Part shown: piece after piece, positions 35,412 to 47,500 of the stretch
Layout of the letters: each line of letters begins with the position of its first letter
How positions within the stretch are numbered: position 1 is the stretch's first letter
Assembly (NCBI RefSeq): GCF_037038585.1
Contig: NC_092523.1
Location: 32,651,501 to 32,715,500, forward strand
Reading direction: 5' to 3'
DNA: 64,000 nucleotides
Origin: Patagioenas fasciata
Taxonomy: Eukaryota > Chordata > Aves > Columbiformes > Columbidae
Notes under the pieces: model-generated
The model's database searches: none
The model's input: the letters and a program-made list of their open reading frames with translations, nothing else
What the model was told of the DNA's origin: nothing
Made by a program: the position numbers and the translations under genes

Positions 35412-36130
35412 ATTACACAGACCATACATGCACATACAATTACAATTAATAATTACAGAAATATTTTTCTATTGAAGTGCTTCATAAAAAGTGACATGAC
35501 TGTATGAATATTTGCACTCGTAGGGCAGCATGTATCAACATTCTCATATATAGAAACTATTTGTATATATATGATTCTTTGTTGAGGTGTGTTTTATGTG
35601 CTTGTGAGGCATGGTTGCATTCCCAAGTATGAGTACTCTCTTACAAGGGATAAGAGCTTTCTCAGCCATGCGTGTTCTGTTTAAGCAGGGTGGTGATGTG
35701 TGTGAAATAGGCCATGCCATTGCAATGAAGCTTATTTCCTTAATTTATACAAGTCCTTAAGGGTTCAGCCCTGCTTGTGCTAACTGTATTACGTTATTTT
35801 GCATTTGCCCTGGATTACGAGTGTTTTGAAAGTTAGTGAATTCTTTCAAAATTTTAGGAATGTTATGTACAAAATCCTCAAAAGATTTTGTTCCTGATGG
35901 CTTAGTGTATAATTTTTTAAGATTTATGCATATATTTAGACTTTTTTTGGTGTGTATTTAATTCCACATCACCATTGATATCAGATTTTCTGAATCTACA
36001 TCTATATCTCAAGCTTGAAAACTGAAAACACTGACAATGAAGGTAATCTATTTATGTACAGGTCCCATGTGAGAGAAAGCTGCTAAAATGTCACAGTGGC
36101 CTTGTAACTTTGAGCATAACTTAAAGTTTC

Positions 36131-36153
36131 TTTTTTTTTTTTTTTTTTTTTTT
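36131..36153. repeat. Poly-T (23)
   Basis: Uninterrupted run of 23 T residues. Confidence 0.95.
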
Positions 36154-36840
36154 GTGTTGGGAAAGCTGTTTGTTTCCAAAGAGGCCTTCTGTTTAGCTGT
36201 GCTGCAGAGAACTGACATGTAATTATTTTTAGAAAATAGTGGGAATCTACTTGGTGAGCAATGTATAAGTAGAGAAATATGGTGGTAAATGTACAGTGAT
36301 GTAGTAGATAAAAATGTAACACAGGATCTTATTTCAATAGAGGGTAGTGGGATATTGCAGAAAAAGAATCACTTGTGAATAACGAGAAAGCTCAGCTTTT
36401 TATTATTCACTTCCCTGTTCTGAGTCTCCGGTCCTTCTAAACAGGGACAGAAGCAGCATTTCTGTTACACTCAGCAATCAGTGTTCATCTTTATTTTTGC
36501 TTTATAGTCAGTTTTCACATGTGGTGAATATGCCAACAGTCACACAGCTTCACAGGGCCCTCTGATCTTTAAAAGTGGCAGAGTGATGGCACGAAGAATC
36601 AAAGCAATCTGTCTTTAAACTGCAGGGTTTAGTTTTGTATGTCAGGGACACTTAAACACTTTTCTTTACTGCTTTTTCTTCCTCAGAACAATGCAAACAT
36701 CTAGATTTCTCATCTCTGGAACTTTAAACAAGTCCACAGCTGTTATCTGACAACCCTTGTGGACAAGACCAATTGCTCCCACAGTTATAATTTCTCCTTG
36801 TTTTCCTTTGGCATTTTGAAGAGGAAAGGCTTTTATATAC

Positions 36841-36988
36841 TTTTCCTTTTTTTTTTTTTCTTTTTTCTTTCCTCCTTTTCCCTCCCTTCTATCTCCCCTT
36901 CCCTCCCCTCTCCGTCCCTGTTCTCCCCTCCATCTCTCCTCCTCTCCTTTCACCTCCCTTCCATCTCCTCTCCCCCTTTCCCTTTTTC
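36841..36988. repeat. Long polypyrimidine tract
   Basis: 148 bases with only six purines on the plus strand. The first 50 bases (36841-36890) are pure pyrimidine. It grades from T-rich into CCCT/CCTT-type sequence. Such tracts can form triplex (H-DNA) in principle. It explains the Lys/Glu/Arg-rich minus frame and Ser/Phe/Pro-rich plus frame here, neither of which I regard as a gene. Confidence 0.9.
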
Positions 36989-37744
36989 AAGACGTTTCCC
37001 TTCCTCCCTGCTTTTCCCTTCTGTTTGTCTCACACCACAAGTAGGTCTGGGAGTAGCAGTACAATGGAACGGTTTCGTTTCTGTTGAAGATGAAGGTTTA
37101 AAGTTGGGTGGGAGCTGATAGCAAATGGGCTCAGTGCAATTGTTGGTAACAAATTCAGCAGCTGATGCACAGAGATTATTCTGCCCCCTGTGCCTGGACA
37201 CAAGGGCTATAGCTTTCTCTACAACAATCACAAACAAATGTATTTACAAAATCATCTATATGGATAAAATGCAAATGCCAAAATGGATTCTAAGACTGAA
37301 AATAGAGATAGAGAAGAAAGTTTCAGATTTAGGTTAAATATCCATTCTGTGTGTCAATGTGTATGCTTATACATACAAGACCCTTGTCAGTGTACTTTGG
37401 ATAACTCTGGTTAACTTTATTTCCCCAGCAGGTATTTTAAGGTAGCAGCTGTAAGTGCCTGCTTGCTCTCTTCTCTGACAAGTATCAGAGCAACATAAAC
37501 CAGAAAGCAGTAGCTGCTTTTAGTGTTAGGTCTGTATTGTAGGCAGCTCATCCGGTAATGCCAGGAAATGATTTAAGAAGGATATTCAGGAGCTCGGTAT
37601 CTAATTTCACTCTGAGTGCTCCCATACCAACACTATACCAGTGCAGATTCACCAGCAGGGGCAGGGATGACAAACAGATGTTTGGTGAGGAAAATAACAG
37701 CTCAACTAGCGGAAATAAAACCACGGGAGCATAAATAGCACAGT

Positions 37745-37930
37745 GTCACTGTGAAGCTGGTGCACCATCTTTTTGCCTTTGCGCTGGATCAGCGTGAGTT
37801 TGGTGCCAGCTCGTATATTGCTCAGCATGGTTGGGTGCCTGGGCTCTGTGCTGGATGGTGAGGCTGTGGAGGTCTGGCTGGCTGCTCCCACTGTGTCTGT
37901 AGCATTCTTCTGTAGTTTGCCCAGCATCTG
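37745..37930 (-). other. Coding-like block of unknown nature
   Basis: A locally GC-richer stretch whose minus strand stays open with ordinary codon choice. It runs from LGKLQKNATDTVGA through SSTEPRHP to a segment MLSNIRAGTKLTLIQRKGKK. That last segment resembles a WH2-like pattern (two hydrophobics, then Ile-Arg-x-Gly-x-x-Leu). There is no strong acceptor upstream, no clear donor and no neighbouring exon. It could be a lone exon, a fragment of a processed pseudogene or chance. I do not recognise a gene. Confidence 0.15.
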
Positions 37931-38545
37931 CTGTCTGCACTATACCTGATTGCAAGTGCTCCTACTTCTTCCTCTTCCTTCTCCCATGAATAAATCTTGA
38001 TGCCTGGTATTGCAATGTGCTCATGGAGACAGAGAAAAGCTTTTTCTCATACAGAGCTAACTTGCCTCCCTTAGCATTTCTTTGCTCTCTTACAGTCTAT
38101 TTGCAGTAAGAAGTTATATTTCATCTTGGACCTCAGTCTTTCTTTGCCATCAATGCTATCTGCTTGCCATCAATGCAGTCTTTAAGAGACAGTGATTTGA
38201 AATGAGAAATATGTCTGCCTTCTCAATTATGATGCAAATAACTTTGCAATATTAGTTGAACCAGCAAATATTTACATATAGGATGCAGAAACAAATAATG
38301 AGATATACACAGAAAGTTCCAGGAAGACATAAGTTTCTCTGGGCTAAGTGCTATGATGTCTGCACTCTAAAATGATCTCTGAGATGGGTTTTGAAATGCT
38401 TTGTTCTTTTCTTTATGGCAGATTACAATGTTCTGTTCCATGGGAGAGACTGATTCATTGTGCTTCCTTTTTCTGTTCTGTGGTGATGGGCACACACAAA
38501 TCCATGCTTTTGGCTTTTTTGGCCTCTATATAATGAAAGATAGAT

Positions 38546-38571
38546 TATATATATATATATATATATATATA
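38546..38571. repeat. (TA)13 microsatellite
   Basis: Thirteen perfect TA units. Confidence 0.95.
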
Positions 38572-40094
38572 AACCTAATATAACAAATGATAGATTTATT
38601 AAGTATCTTTCAACAACAATGTCTTTTAAATTTCCAAACAAAGGAAATGGTAGAATGATGTAGAAACACTCAGTTCCCTTCACCTACAACAAGCTTTGTC
38701 CTCCACAGGATGCTAGGAGCAGCTTTGAAGTCCTGGGAGAGATTATCATGCCAACAGCACAAAGAGAATGGTATTAACCTCCTGCAGAGATACAATTCTT
38801 TAGGTACTAATGAACTGCTTTCATATTATAATGCAAGTAACATACAGAAGGTCTGTTCTTTTGTAAGAGCTATTTTAACGTTTTCAACCATTGCAGTCAG
38901 ATAAGACCTCTAAAAGACAATCCTATGTATGTAGTGAAAAATAAGCCTTTCTCTACAGAAGCTACTTACTAATAAACACATGCTATGTAGCCCTCTTTCC
39001 TGTATTTTGTGGAATTTTGAAACACCAGAGGTTGTTGGAGTAGAACAGAGGGTCCAGTGCCCAGAGTGGAAACAACAGATGAAAGAAGAACTTGCTTTTT
39101 GAGCAAGAGGCAATTGGAGATTCCATGTACATTCAATTTGGACTTGGCCTGACAAGCCATGCTGTAACTGTAGAGTGATGTCTTAGTGAGACTACTTATT
39201 AATTCACTGACCCACATCCTGTTCATCAGACATGATGCTTAAATGATTGTCTAGATGAGGACTGCTAATGAGCTCCTGGGAGCTTGGCATTATTAACAAA
39301 AGAAGAGTAAGTACTGCTGATTGTCGACACAGTTGTAGTTGTAATATCTAATTAATCTTTAAAAAATGCTGTGGTCTTAGGTTTGCCTCATGCCAAAAAA
39401 TTGTTAGCCAGGCAAAGTACTGTTTGTGTCTGATATCAAGCACAAAAAAGCAGAAAGGTCAGACTGATGCTGATTCTTCCAATAGTTTATATGCAGTTTA
39501 ATAGTTGCAATGTGTCTTCTATAAAAAAAATGCTAAGGTAAGTAAAATACAGTAATGTTTAAATACAAAAAGAGCTAAAAATGCGTGGAAATGGATATCA
39601 AAAGCCTGTTAATATAGGTAGTACTCTCCAGCAAAATGCGCATGGGGAGTTAGTGATACAAGGACAAGGATGTGATTGAAAGGTCTCAATAGAAGCTTAG
39701 GACAAAGGATTTTCTGAGAATTAATGTGTATTCTGAAATTGAGCCCCTTTGTGTCCTGGAGTGAAAGTAGCGATTTTTTGGTCACACAGCTCTCCAGAAT
39801 ACAGACCTTACTGAACAAATGCATGGAAGCAAGTTCAGTAGTTTATAGAATGTCTTGAAAAGAAATTTTTATGGGAATCATAAGAATGGATACTTCTTCA
39901 CTGATCTTTTCACCCCTTCTGCTCTTGTCTCTCTTTCTCCCCCCCGCCACTTCGCTTCTTTCCTATCTGGGTAACCCCATGCCTTCCTTTTTTTTCCCTT
40001 CATTCCTTTTTTGCAATTCCACCATTTTCATCTTGGTTGGCATTTTCCAGGGGAGGGCCTACTTCTGTGCATTCCTCTGCCTTCTACTGTTCTT

Positions 40095-40112
40095 AATAAT
40101 AATAATAATAAT
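40095..40112. repeat. (AAT)6 microsatellite
   Basis: Six perfect AAT units. Confidence 0.95.
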
Positions 40113-43100
40113 GCAGAGGGTTTTAGCAGATACACGTTGAAACTGATAGCGTAGAAGGGAGTGAGCTCACATCTTGCTTCCTGTACCACCTTGGGTAGTC
40201 GTGCTGAGTGTACAATATCTTTGAAATATGTCTAGAGATAACCCAATGGCAGGTGACTGGGATGTATCTACTCTATCTACTCAGTCTTTTGCTATGTATG
40301 TGTTTACAAACATCAGGCAGTAGAAACTGAGAGAAATCTTTGCTCCCCTCAATACTGAGAGACAAGGACTAGCAGGGAATTAATTAAACCTGGCTAAGCC
40401 TGTGTTAATTACCACTGACTCTTCTAAAAAGCGTAAGTAAAATCTTTGTGCTTACATTGCTGTTCCATTCTTATAAATACTATTCTTCTTATGGTCTGTT
40501 GCATTGCTGAGAGTGTTATCTCAACTGCCACTAAGGATGTGCTAAGTAAAGAAATAAACTAATTTAGGAAATATGAATTTGGATACTTTAAGAGAGTGGC
40601 TAATGCTCCGTAAAGGTTATAGTAATGCAGTATATTTGCACAGAACTTTGCAGTACACAAGATTTGGCAGATTTTTTCCTGCTTTTGAGGAACACATTCA
40701 GATACCACAATGGTGATGTACGTTAGTATATAATAATGACAAAATATTCTTTAGTTAAATTTGAAAAGATGTACCTTTAAAGATAATAAAGATCTTTTGC
40801 ACTTACTTGCTAGAAATGAATGATCTTCATCACTGATACCGAAAGAATGAAGTGTTTATGGTGACTGTTTCTCTTTCTCCTGTGGTGGTTTGCAGGGGGC
40901 CTGTAAAAGTGCTTCTTTCTCCAAAAAGAGTGATTAAGGTTATAAACTAACCTGTGAGAGAAGCTGAAAAACACACTTTTCCCCATAATTGCCATGTTGT
41001 GAATGCTTCTAACCTCAACTTCCATGGACACTGCTCAGTTTACATCTGGACCTGCACAGCTGTATAAATTAGTATAACTTGTTTTAATTGAGCTATGTAT
41101 GCTAACAGGGCTTCCCACCAGCATCACGTATACCTCCGTACAGTATGTTATTGTCTCAGATGTACTAAAAATGACAGGAACCGAATGAAGTCACATCAAT
41201 CAAATCTGACATTAATATTCTCTATTTTTAGAAGTACATAAGCATGTGATTTTGCAAACTGGCATGTTCATTCCTGTGTTAACCTAACCAATAATGCCAT
41301 AGGAATACTGTCATGATTTAATGCCGGTATATGTGACCCTGTGCTAAGCCAGAGGGACATACATACACCCAATGCCCACTGGTAGTTGCTCTGCTCTGTA
41401 ATTCAACTCTGTAATTCAGTAACGTTTAAAAACCAACTAAATAGTTACCACATGGTGGAAAATTAGCAATAGGGGACTCAAATTTTTGTGCGGTATTAAA
41501 TCTGCACATGGAAAAAGTTAAATATCATCCTCAATGCTATCCATGTGTTTAGTCACATTGAATGAAATGCTTATAAAGCATGACATTATTTAATTTTTAT
41601 AAGGTTTCCCACATCCAGTAAAATTTATTGCAGTTGCTTTGAAAAGCTTTGTGCAGGTGCCTTTTGAGCTGAGCTCACTCAAGTCAGAACATCACACACA
41701 CTATGTGCAGTTAGTCACTGGATACATAGTATGGTATTTAAGTAATCCCATAGTAAATTGATTTTTAGTAATCCAATAGTTTGGTGGGATTGTGTGTATA
41801 TAATTCACATGCAGAAATATTGAAATATAATCTTCAAAAAAGTGTGACATGAGAATTTGCCATGGTGAAGAGTCTTTTGACATTGTACAAGGGGGTTTGT
41901 GGTTCTCTGTAAGAGTGGTCCCATTTCCTTATTTCTTTTCTCATCTTGTAGTCCAGGGAAATAACTTTAAGAATACCAACATCTGCACAGGAAGGGTACT
42001 AGACATTTGCTGATCTGGGTTCAACCCTGTACTGATAAGTGCCGGTACTGATACCTCAGGGATATTCATAGTGGGAACCAAGAGGGAATCACTTTTTCTC
42101 TGTTGGTTTTGAGAATGTAGTTGAACTTTCCTTTTTTTTTTGTCAGTTAAAACTATTTGGTAAATTGAAGTAGCACAGTAAACTGCGGAGTATCCAGGGC
42201 TGGGATGACATATTAATCTGAATCTTGAAATCTGCTTATCATTCCTTGCACGTGATTTACATTACTTCCTTGGGTTAGAATTAAAGTAAGATTCTAGATT
42301 TTTCCTGTCATTGATGTGATTCGTGATCACATAAAATACAACTATCATCTCTCATGTGACTATTCCTCGTACATAGGTCATATTTGCAACCTTCGTCCTG
42401 ATTTTCAGCAATTGAAAGTGGGAATGTATGCCTATGTGAGAGTGTATTTTAAGTCATTTTGTTCACAAGCAACTTGGGATTTGTTCCCAAACATTAAGTG
42501 AGGGGTCCTTCTGGAGCCTCAAACTCAGTTCCACTGGGATTCCGATCTGTGACACTCATCATCTCCCTCTGAAGAAAAATAACTGATGATACCTGCTAAA
42601 GGAAATTCTGAAGGTTATTTGCCACTCTTCATAGCAGGACAGCATGCAAATCTGTCCATAAGGCCAACAAAACTTCCCTGCCTGCTAACTAGTTCATACT
42701 CAATATTCCAAGCTAGGCTTTCAGAGAAGAAGAAGGAAGAAGACGCTCTCAGATATCACTACAAAGGCAAGTGAGAGTCAGAACTGACTATGTAAAAAAA
42801 TCTTATGCTACTTTCAGTCAATGTATTTTACCTCTGACTACTGTAATGACGGTTATTGTGTGAACGTCTAGCCTGACGTTAAGTCAGAAGTCCCATGGCA
42901 GCTGTGGACATCTTGTTAGAATTCTCTGCTTCGCTTGTGATAGTGAGGACAAACAATCTGTTGGAAAGGAATGGTATAGCTATTTAAAAAAGTGAATATA
43001 TGGTTGACTAGGTGTGAGTGTGCAGCATATCTTTTGTATCATGGCAAGTGTCTATATGCCTTTCCTAGATACTTGAAGTGACTGTAATTTGCTCATTATT

Positions 43101-43477
43101 GGAGCACAGGCAAGCTACTTCACATTTGCTACAGGAGCAAATACTTGCCACTGAAGCAATTACTGCATTACTATCTGTCCCCTCAACCCCAACCCACCCT
43201 CCAATCCCATCTTTGCCCATGGACATTAGACCTTGATCAATCTTTCTGTTGACAGTAGCATGCTTTGGATCAGGATTTAATCCTTTTATCTGTGTTAGTT
43301 TGAGCCCTAGTTGCTCTGAAAAATTAACTCTGATGGTCACTTTCCATCAAGTTTGCTAGCTCTATATCTTTCCAGCTGCTTGTAGTAACTGGTTGAATTT
43401 TTTTTCTAGTGGTTGCTTTAGTATTTACTTGTAATTCTTTTTCTTGTAGAGCACATCCAAATCTTGGAAATCCCAGT

Positions 43478-43499
43478 AAAAAAAAAAAAAAAAAAAAAA
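43478..43499. repeat. Poly-A (22)
   Basis: Uninterrupted run of 22 A residues. No source transcript is recognisable on its 5' side, so a retroposed tail cannot be shown. Confidence 0.95.
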
Positions 43500-44500
43500 G
43501 GTTGGCTAAAAGTCATTAAAAGCAATAAGAACAGATTTTTATGGTTGTCTGTGTATTGAGGAAGAAAATCTGAAGTCTCAGAGGTACAGTTCAATGTACT
43601 GCATTATGATCAATACCACTTGCTACTCTTGTAGTGATAATATCTTCTTCCCAGGAACTGCTTTTAGCTGGGAATGTTTAACCATATATCACCTTCAGGC
43701 AGGTGGCAGGTGATCAAACCCTTGAAAAGCAGCTAAGTGTAACTACCTAAGTGTCAGCGGTTTGGATTTTTTTTCCTCAGCCACAGCACTTTTTTTATTC
43801 TGAGTTTCTTTAATGTAAAAACAGAGCCAGAGCAGGAATTGTCAGAAAGCTGCACAGTGCAGTGACTACACTTTTGAAGCTGGTTCTAAGATTTTTGTAA
43901 TACTTCTTGAAAGTCAAGCAACCAGAGATGACTACACAAGGTAGGCTGTGACAGCTGCTCTTCACAAGTAGTGTTTCTGCAGTGTACTGACCTTTTCACT
44001 CATTGTAGGCACACCTAGATGAGGAGAGTATTTGCAGGGGAGTCTGAAAAAACAGGTGGAGGTTTAGTGACAATATTTTTTTAGGTGCCATAGCACTTCT
44101 TCGATACTCATTTTTTGCTTATTGTGAAAGACTTACCAGTTGTGGATTTCCCATCTGAAAAAAATACTAAGGTTAGCTGTAAAAACTGTATAAAAAAGAA
44201 CACAGTAGGTTATGCAAACCATCCTGCCCCCCCCAATTCTTTACTGAAAATAATAAAAATCATAGCAGAACAGGAAAAGGTGAGCTTAGGAAATTTTTAC
44301 ACACAAAGCAGGTAGAGGGAGAGATGGCGATCTCTGTTAACTACAGTTCCTTGTTGCTACGGCAATGTTTTCTTGTACTGTGTATACTCATTAGAAAGTA
44401 ACTGAATTCAAATAACTTTTGTAGTCTATCTCTGGGGCCAAGCATTAAAGAAAATTCAGAATTTGTTTTACAATTACAAGACAAAGTTGTTTGTTTTTTG

Positions 44501-44526
44501 TTTTTTTTTTTTTTTTTTTTTTTTTT
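44501..44526. repeat. Poly-T (26)
   Basis: Longest homopolymer in the window, preceded by interrupted T/G sequence from 44487. Confidence 0.95.
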
Positions 44527-47500
44527 AAGAGTAAGGACCTGCATTTGAATTACCCTTAAAAACCTCTGAAGGAGATACAGAGGCAGAGATAATCCAATTT
44601 CTGGGTGAGTATTCTGTTGGCCTGGTTGCCACCATACTCACATTATTCATATTGTTACAGTTTGGATTTAAGCCCTGTGGCATACGAATTCTTTTGAAGA
44701 GACAGCCTTGTCATACTGAATTTTTTGATCAGAGTTCTACTAATGCAGCTTTCAATTGAAACAAATGAAAATGAAAAAGTTTGTATGACAGACTGAACGC
44801 TTGCATGCCTGTCTAGGTCTTTGTGCCGGCAGGTTTCCTGTGAGAGCCCCAGGACCAGTGTCGCTTTCAGTTGAACGCTCCTTTCCCATGGGAGTCCAAA
44901 CTTAGAAGAATTCTCCCATTCCCAGCAAATGGAAGGATTGCCCGTGGTCCACAGAGAGAGCATTGACTGCTGAGGAGGAGGCAGAAACAGGTCTGCTGAT
45001 CTTTTCCGCACCACTGTGCTTATTAATGTCTCTGAACTGCATATGCTGTGCAGGTTCACTGAATGTCTGTTTCCTTTCTTCCTTTGCCCTCACACCCCCG
45101 TGGCTACTTGCCTGAATAATGATTATGGTCTTGATGCAAGAATTTAGCTGAAAAGTTCCATGGCAAGTGCTATGGAGGAAGGTGGACAGACTGGAGCTTT
45201 ATAAACTCCATGTAAATCTTCGTTGAAATCCATGGACAAAATGATCCTGTAGTGGGATTGGAATCTCAACTTGTACATCTGGGCTCTTTGGATTTTAATT
45301 TTCATCCTTTTATATGTGGAAAAAAATGTTCTGTGAACCAGCAGACAGATCTTCCTTTGTGGCTGAGCACATAAGTAAAAACCTGAACCTTCCACCTCAA
45401 CAACTTTTTTTAATTGAGGAAAAGAGATATATCTATATTTTTATAAAATTTCAAGTGTTTTAGTATCATAATGCCCTATTTCTTTAAGCGATATCTGCTA
45501 GGGAGTTATGTATCATAAATGTGGCTCTTCACTGACATATAACATACCCAGATAAATACATAGGGAAAGAGTTAATCCTGAAAGATTTTCTTTTTTCAGG
45601 AAGCTGCCAGCAACAATGAAAAAGCAACACAAGCTGTGCCAAAACTGTCTCTATACTGCCTAATACAATTTTTCTGAAGTGAAGTAGTTGTCTCTATGGT
45701 TAATCTTCTCTCAGTACCTGTAGGAATATTTTACAGTGAGACACCTGCTCTGTATAAAAGTAATGCAAAATTGATAACATTTCATTGCACTTGTGCCCAC
45801 TGAAATCTCCACTGAGGTCCAGAGGGATTCCACTCCTTTTAATGACTACTTAGAACTTTAAAGCCGTGTGTCTTTAGTATTGCATGACTAGCTTCTTTGA
45901 ACAGAATCTGGTGCTATAAAAAATTAAAGCGATCATTTAGACAAGACATAATTAAGTGAACAGAACTAATGAAACACTGCAGGAGTACCATCAAATATGA
46001 AATTCCAAATGCCCCCCAATGGGCACTTGCTCAATGAATGACTACCCGAAAGCACTGGCACCATCTTTTGAGAACACGTATTAATTTATTTTATACTTCT
46101 TTGGGTAACAGGACATCCATGATACCTTTTCATATTTCATTTCAAGCTCAGAGTTGTTCACGAAGGAATCAAAAGTGAAGTCATTTCAGTACAGACATGA
46201 TTTGTTCAGTAACTGAAAATCTGCTCTGCTATCACAGGCTGTTGTAAAAGCTTTATTTCTGAGTATGTAGCTGAGCTCCTTTTGTTCATGTCACATTCAG
46301 GACAATCTCATTGTCACACACTGTTAGTAGCTGGCTAATCCTCGTCTTCTGGTAAAGGACCACTTGAAAGTACTCAGCTCACCTGTGCTTCTTGTGAAAA
46401 TTAGTCTTCATGGGTATGCTATGGCTCAGTTTCTGAGGAGACCTGGGAACAAGTGATGTTTAAATGATTCTGGGCTTTGCTCCACTTACATGAAATGTAC
46501 CATGTCACAGCCAAGGTCTGCTGAGTTACATTAGAATAGCTATGGTTCAGCATTGGAGTGAAGTTAGGGAATAAATTTTTCAATATTATTGTGATAGCTA
46601 ACTTATCTAGGGGGTTTTGCTTAAAGATTTTATGCTAATTTACACACAAAATTGAAAAACAAACTAAAAGGGGGAACAAATGCACACCTAAGCAAGTTTC
46701 AGCTCATACAAGCCCCTTTATAACACTGCAATTATTTCACTCAACCATTCATCCTTGGTAAAGATACTGCCATCCTTATACTTCATTCATTCTACTAGTT
46801 TCATTTCTAAGAGGCAAAGACTCGTTTTGAAAACAGAAACACCCCAAAACTTTTGGGAGCCATCTTGATTGCATACTCCGCCTGTCAATAGGAATGTACA
46901 AAAGTGTGACAAAGAGTAGGGCAAGCTGCATCTGCAGACTGACACCTGGCATTTTTACTCATGAAGATAAATGCAAGGGATAAAAATATGTAGTTGACCC
47001 TATTCATGTCACTCACCTGTATCTATGAATACAACTATTTCAAGAGTGGGCGATAGGATACCAAATGACTGAGGCCTCTTTGGACATTTTGTTTCCTGAG
47101 CGATAGATCACAAGAGAAAGTAAAGGTCGTAACAGAAGTCTGCCAACAGCTATTCCATGTGTAAGCCTGCTGTGTATTTCTAAATGTTCATCTTATAAAC
47201 ACCATGGAGATCTGTATGAGAAAATAATGTAGAACAAGACAACAGGTGTTGCATAAATTTTTCAGCATAGAAAATAAGCCACCTCTCAGTGGTTTGTAGT
47301 ATAGTAGCATCAAAAGTGGGGAAACAAAGTATGCTTTAGTACATGAAGAACATTCTGTGGAGATTACTTCAGTTTTAAGATGCATCTCTGGAGTGCTTAT
47401 TGATGGTGATTTTTATACTCTCTTGGTGTGGTTGGAACTCCTCTGCATTCCTTATTCAAGCAGATGTTGTTCTGATGTAGAATTTTGCTAATCAAAGGGT

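Larger units (their letters stand above)
38600..44460. other. Gene-poor AT-rich interval
   Basis: No supported gene, RNA or transposon. Contains the (AAT)6 run at 40095-40112 and the A22 run at 43478-43499. Confidence 0.5.

Noticed and set aside
44655..45059. 134-codon minus-strand frame
   Set aside because: No domain and no splice signals; codon use does not look selected.
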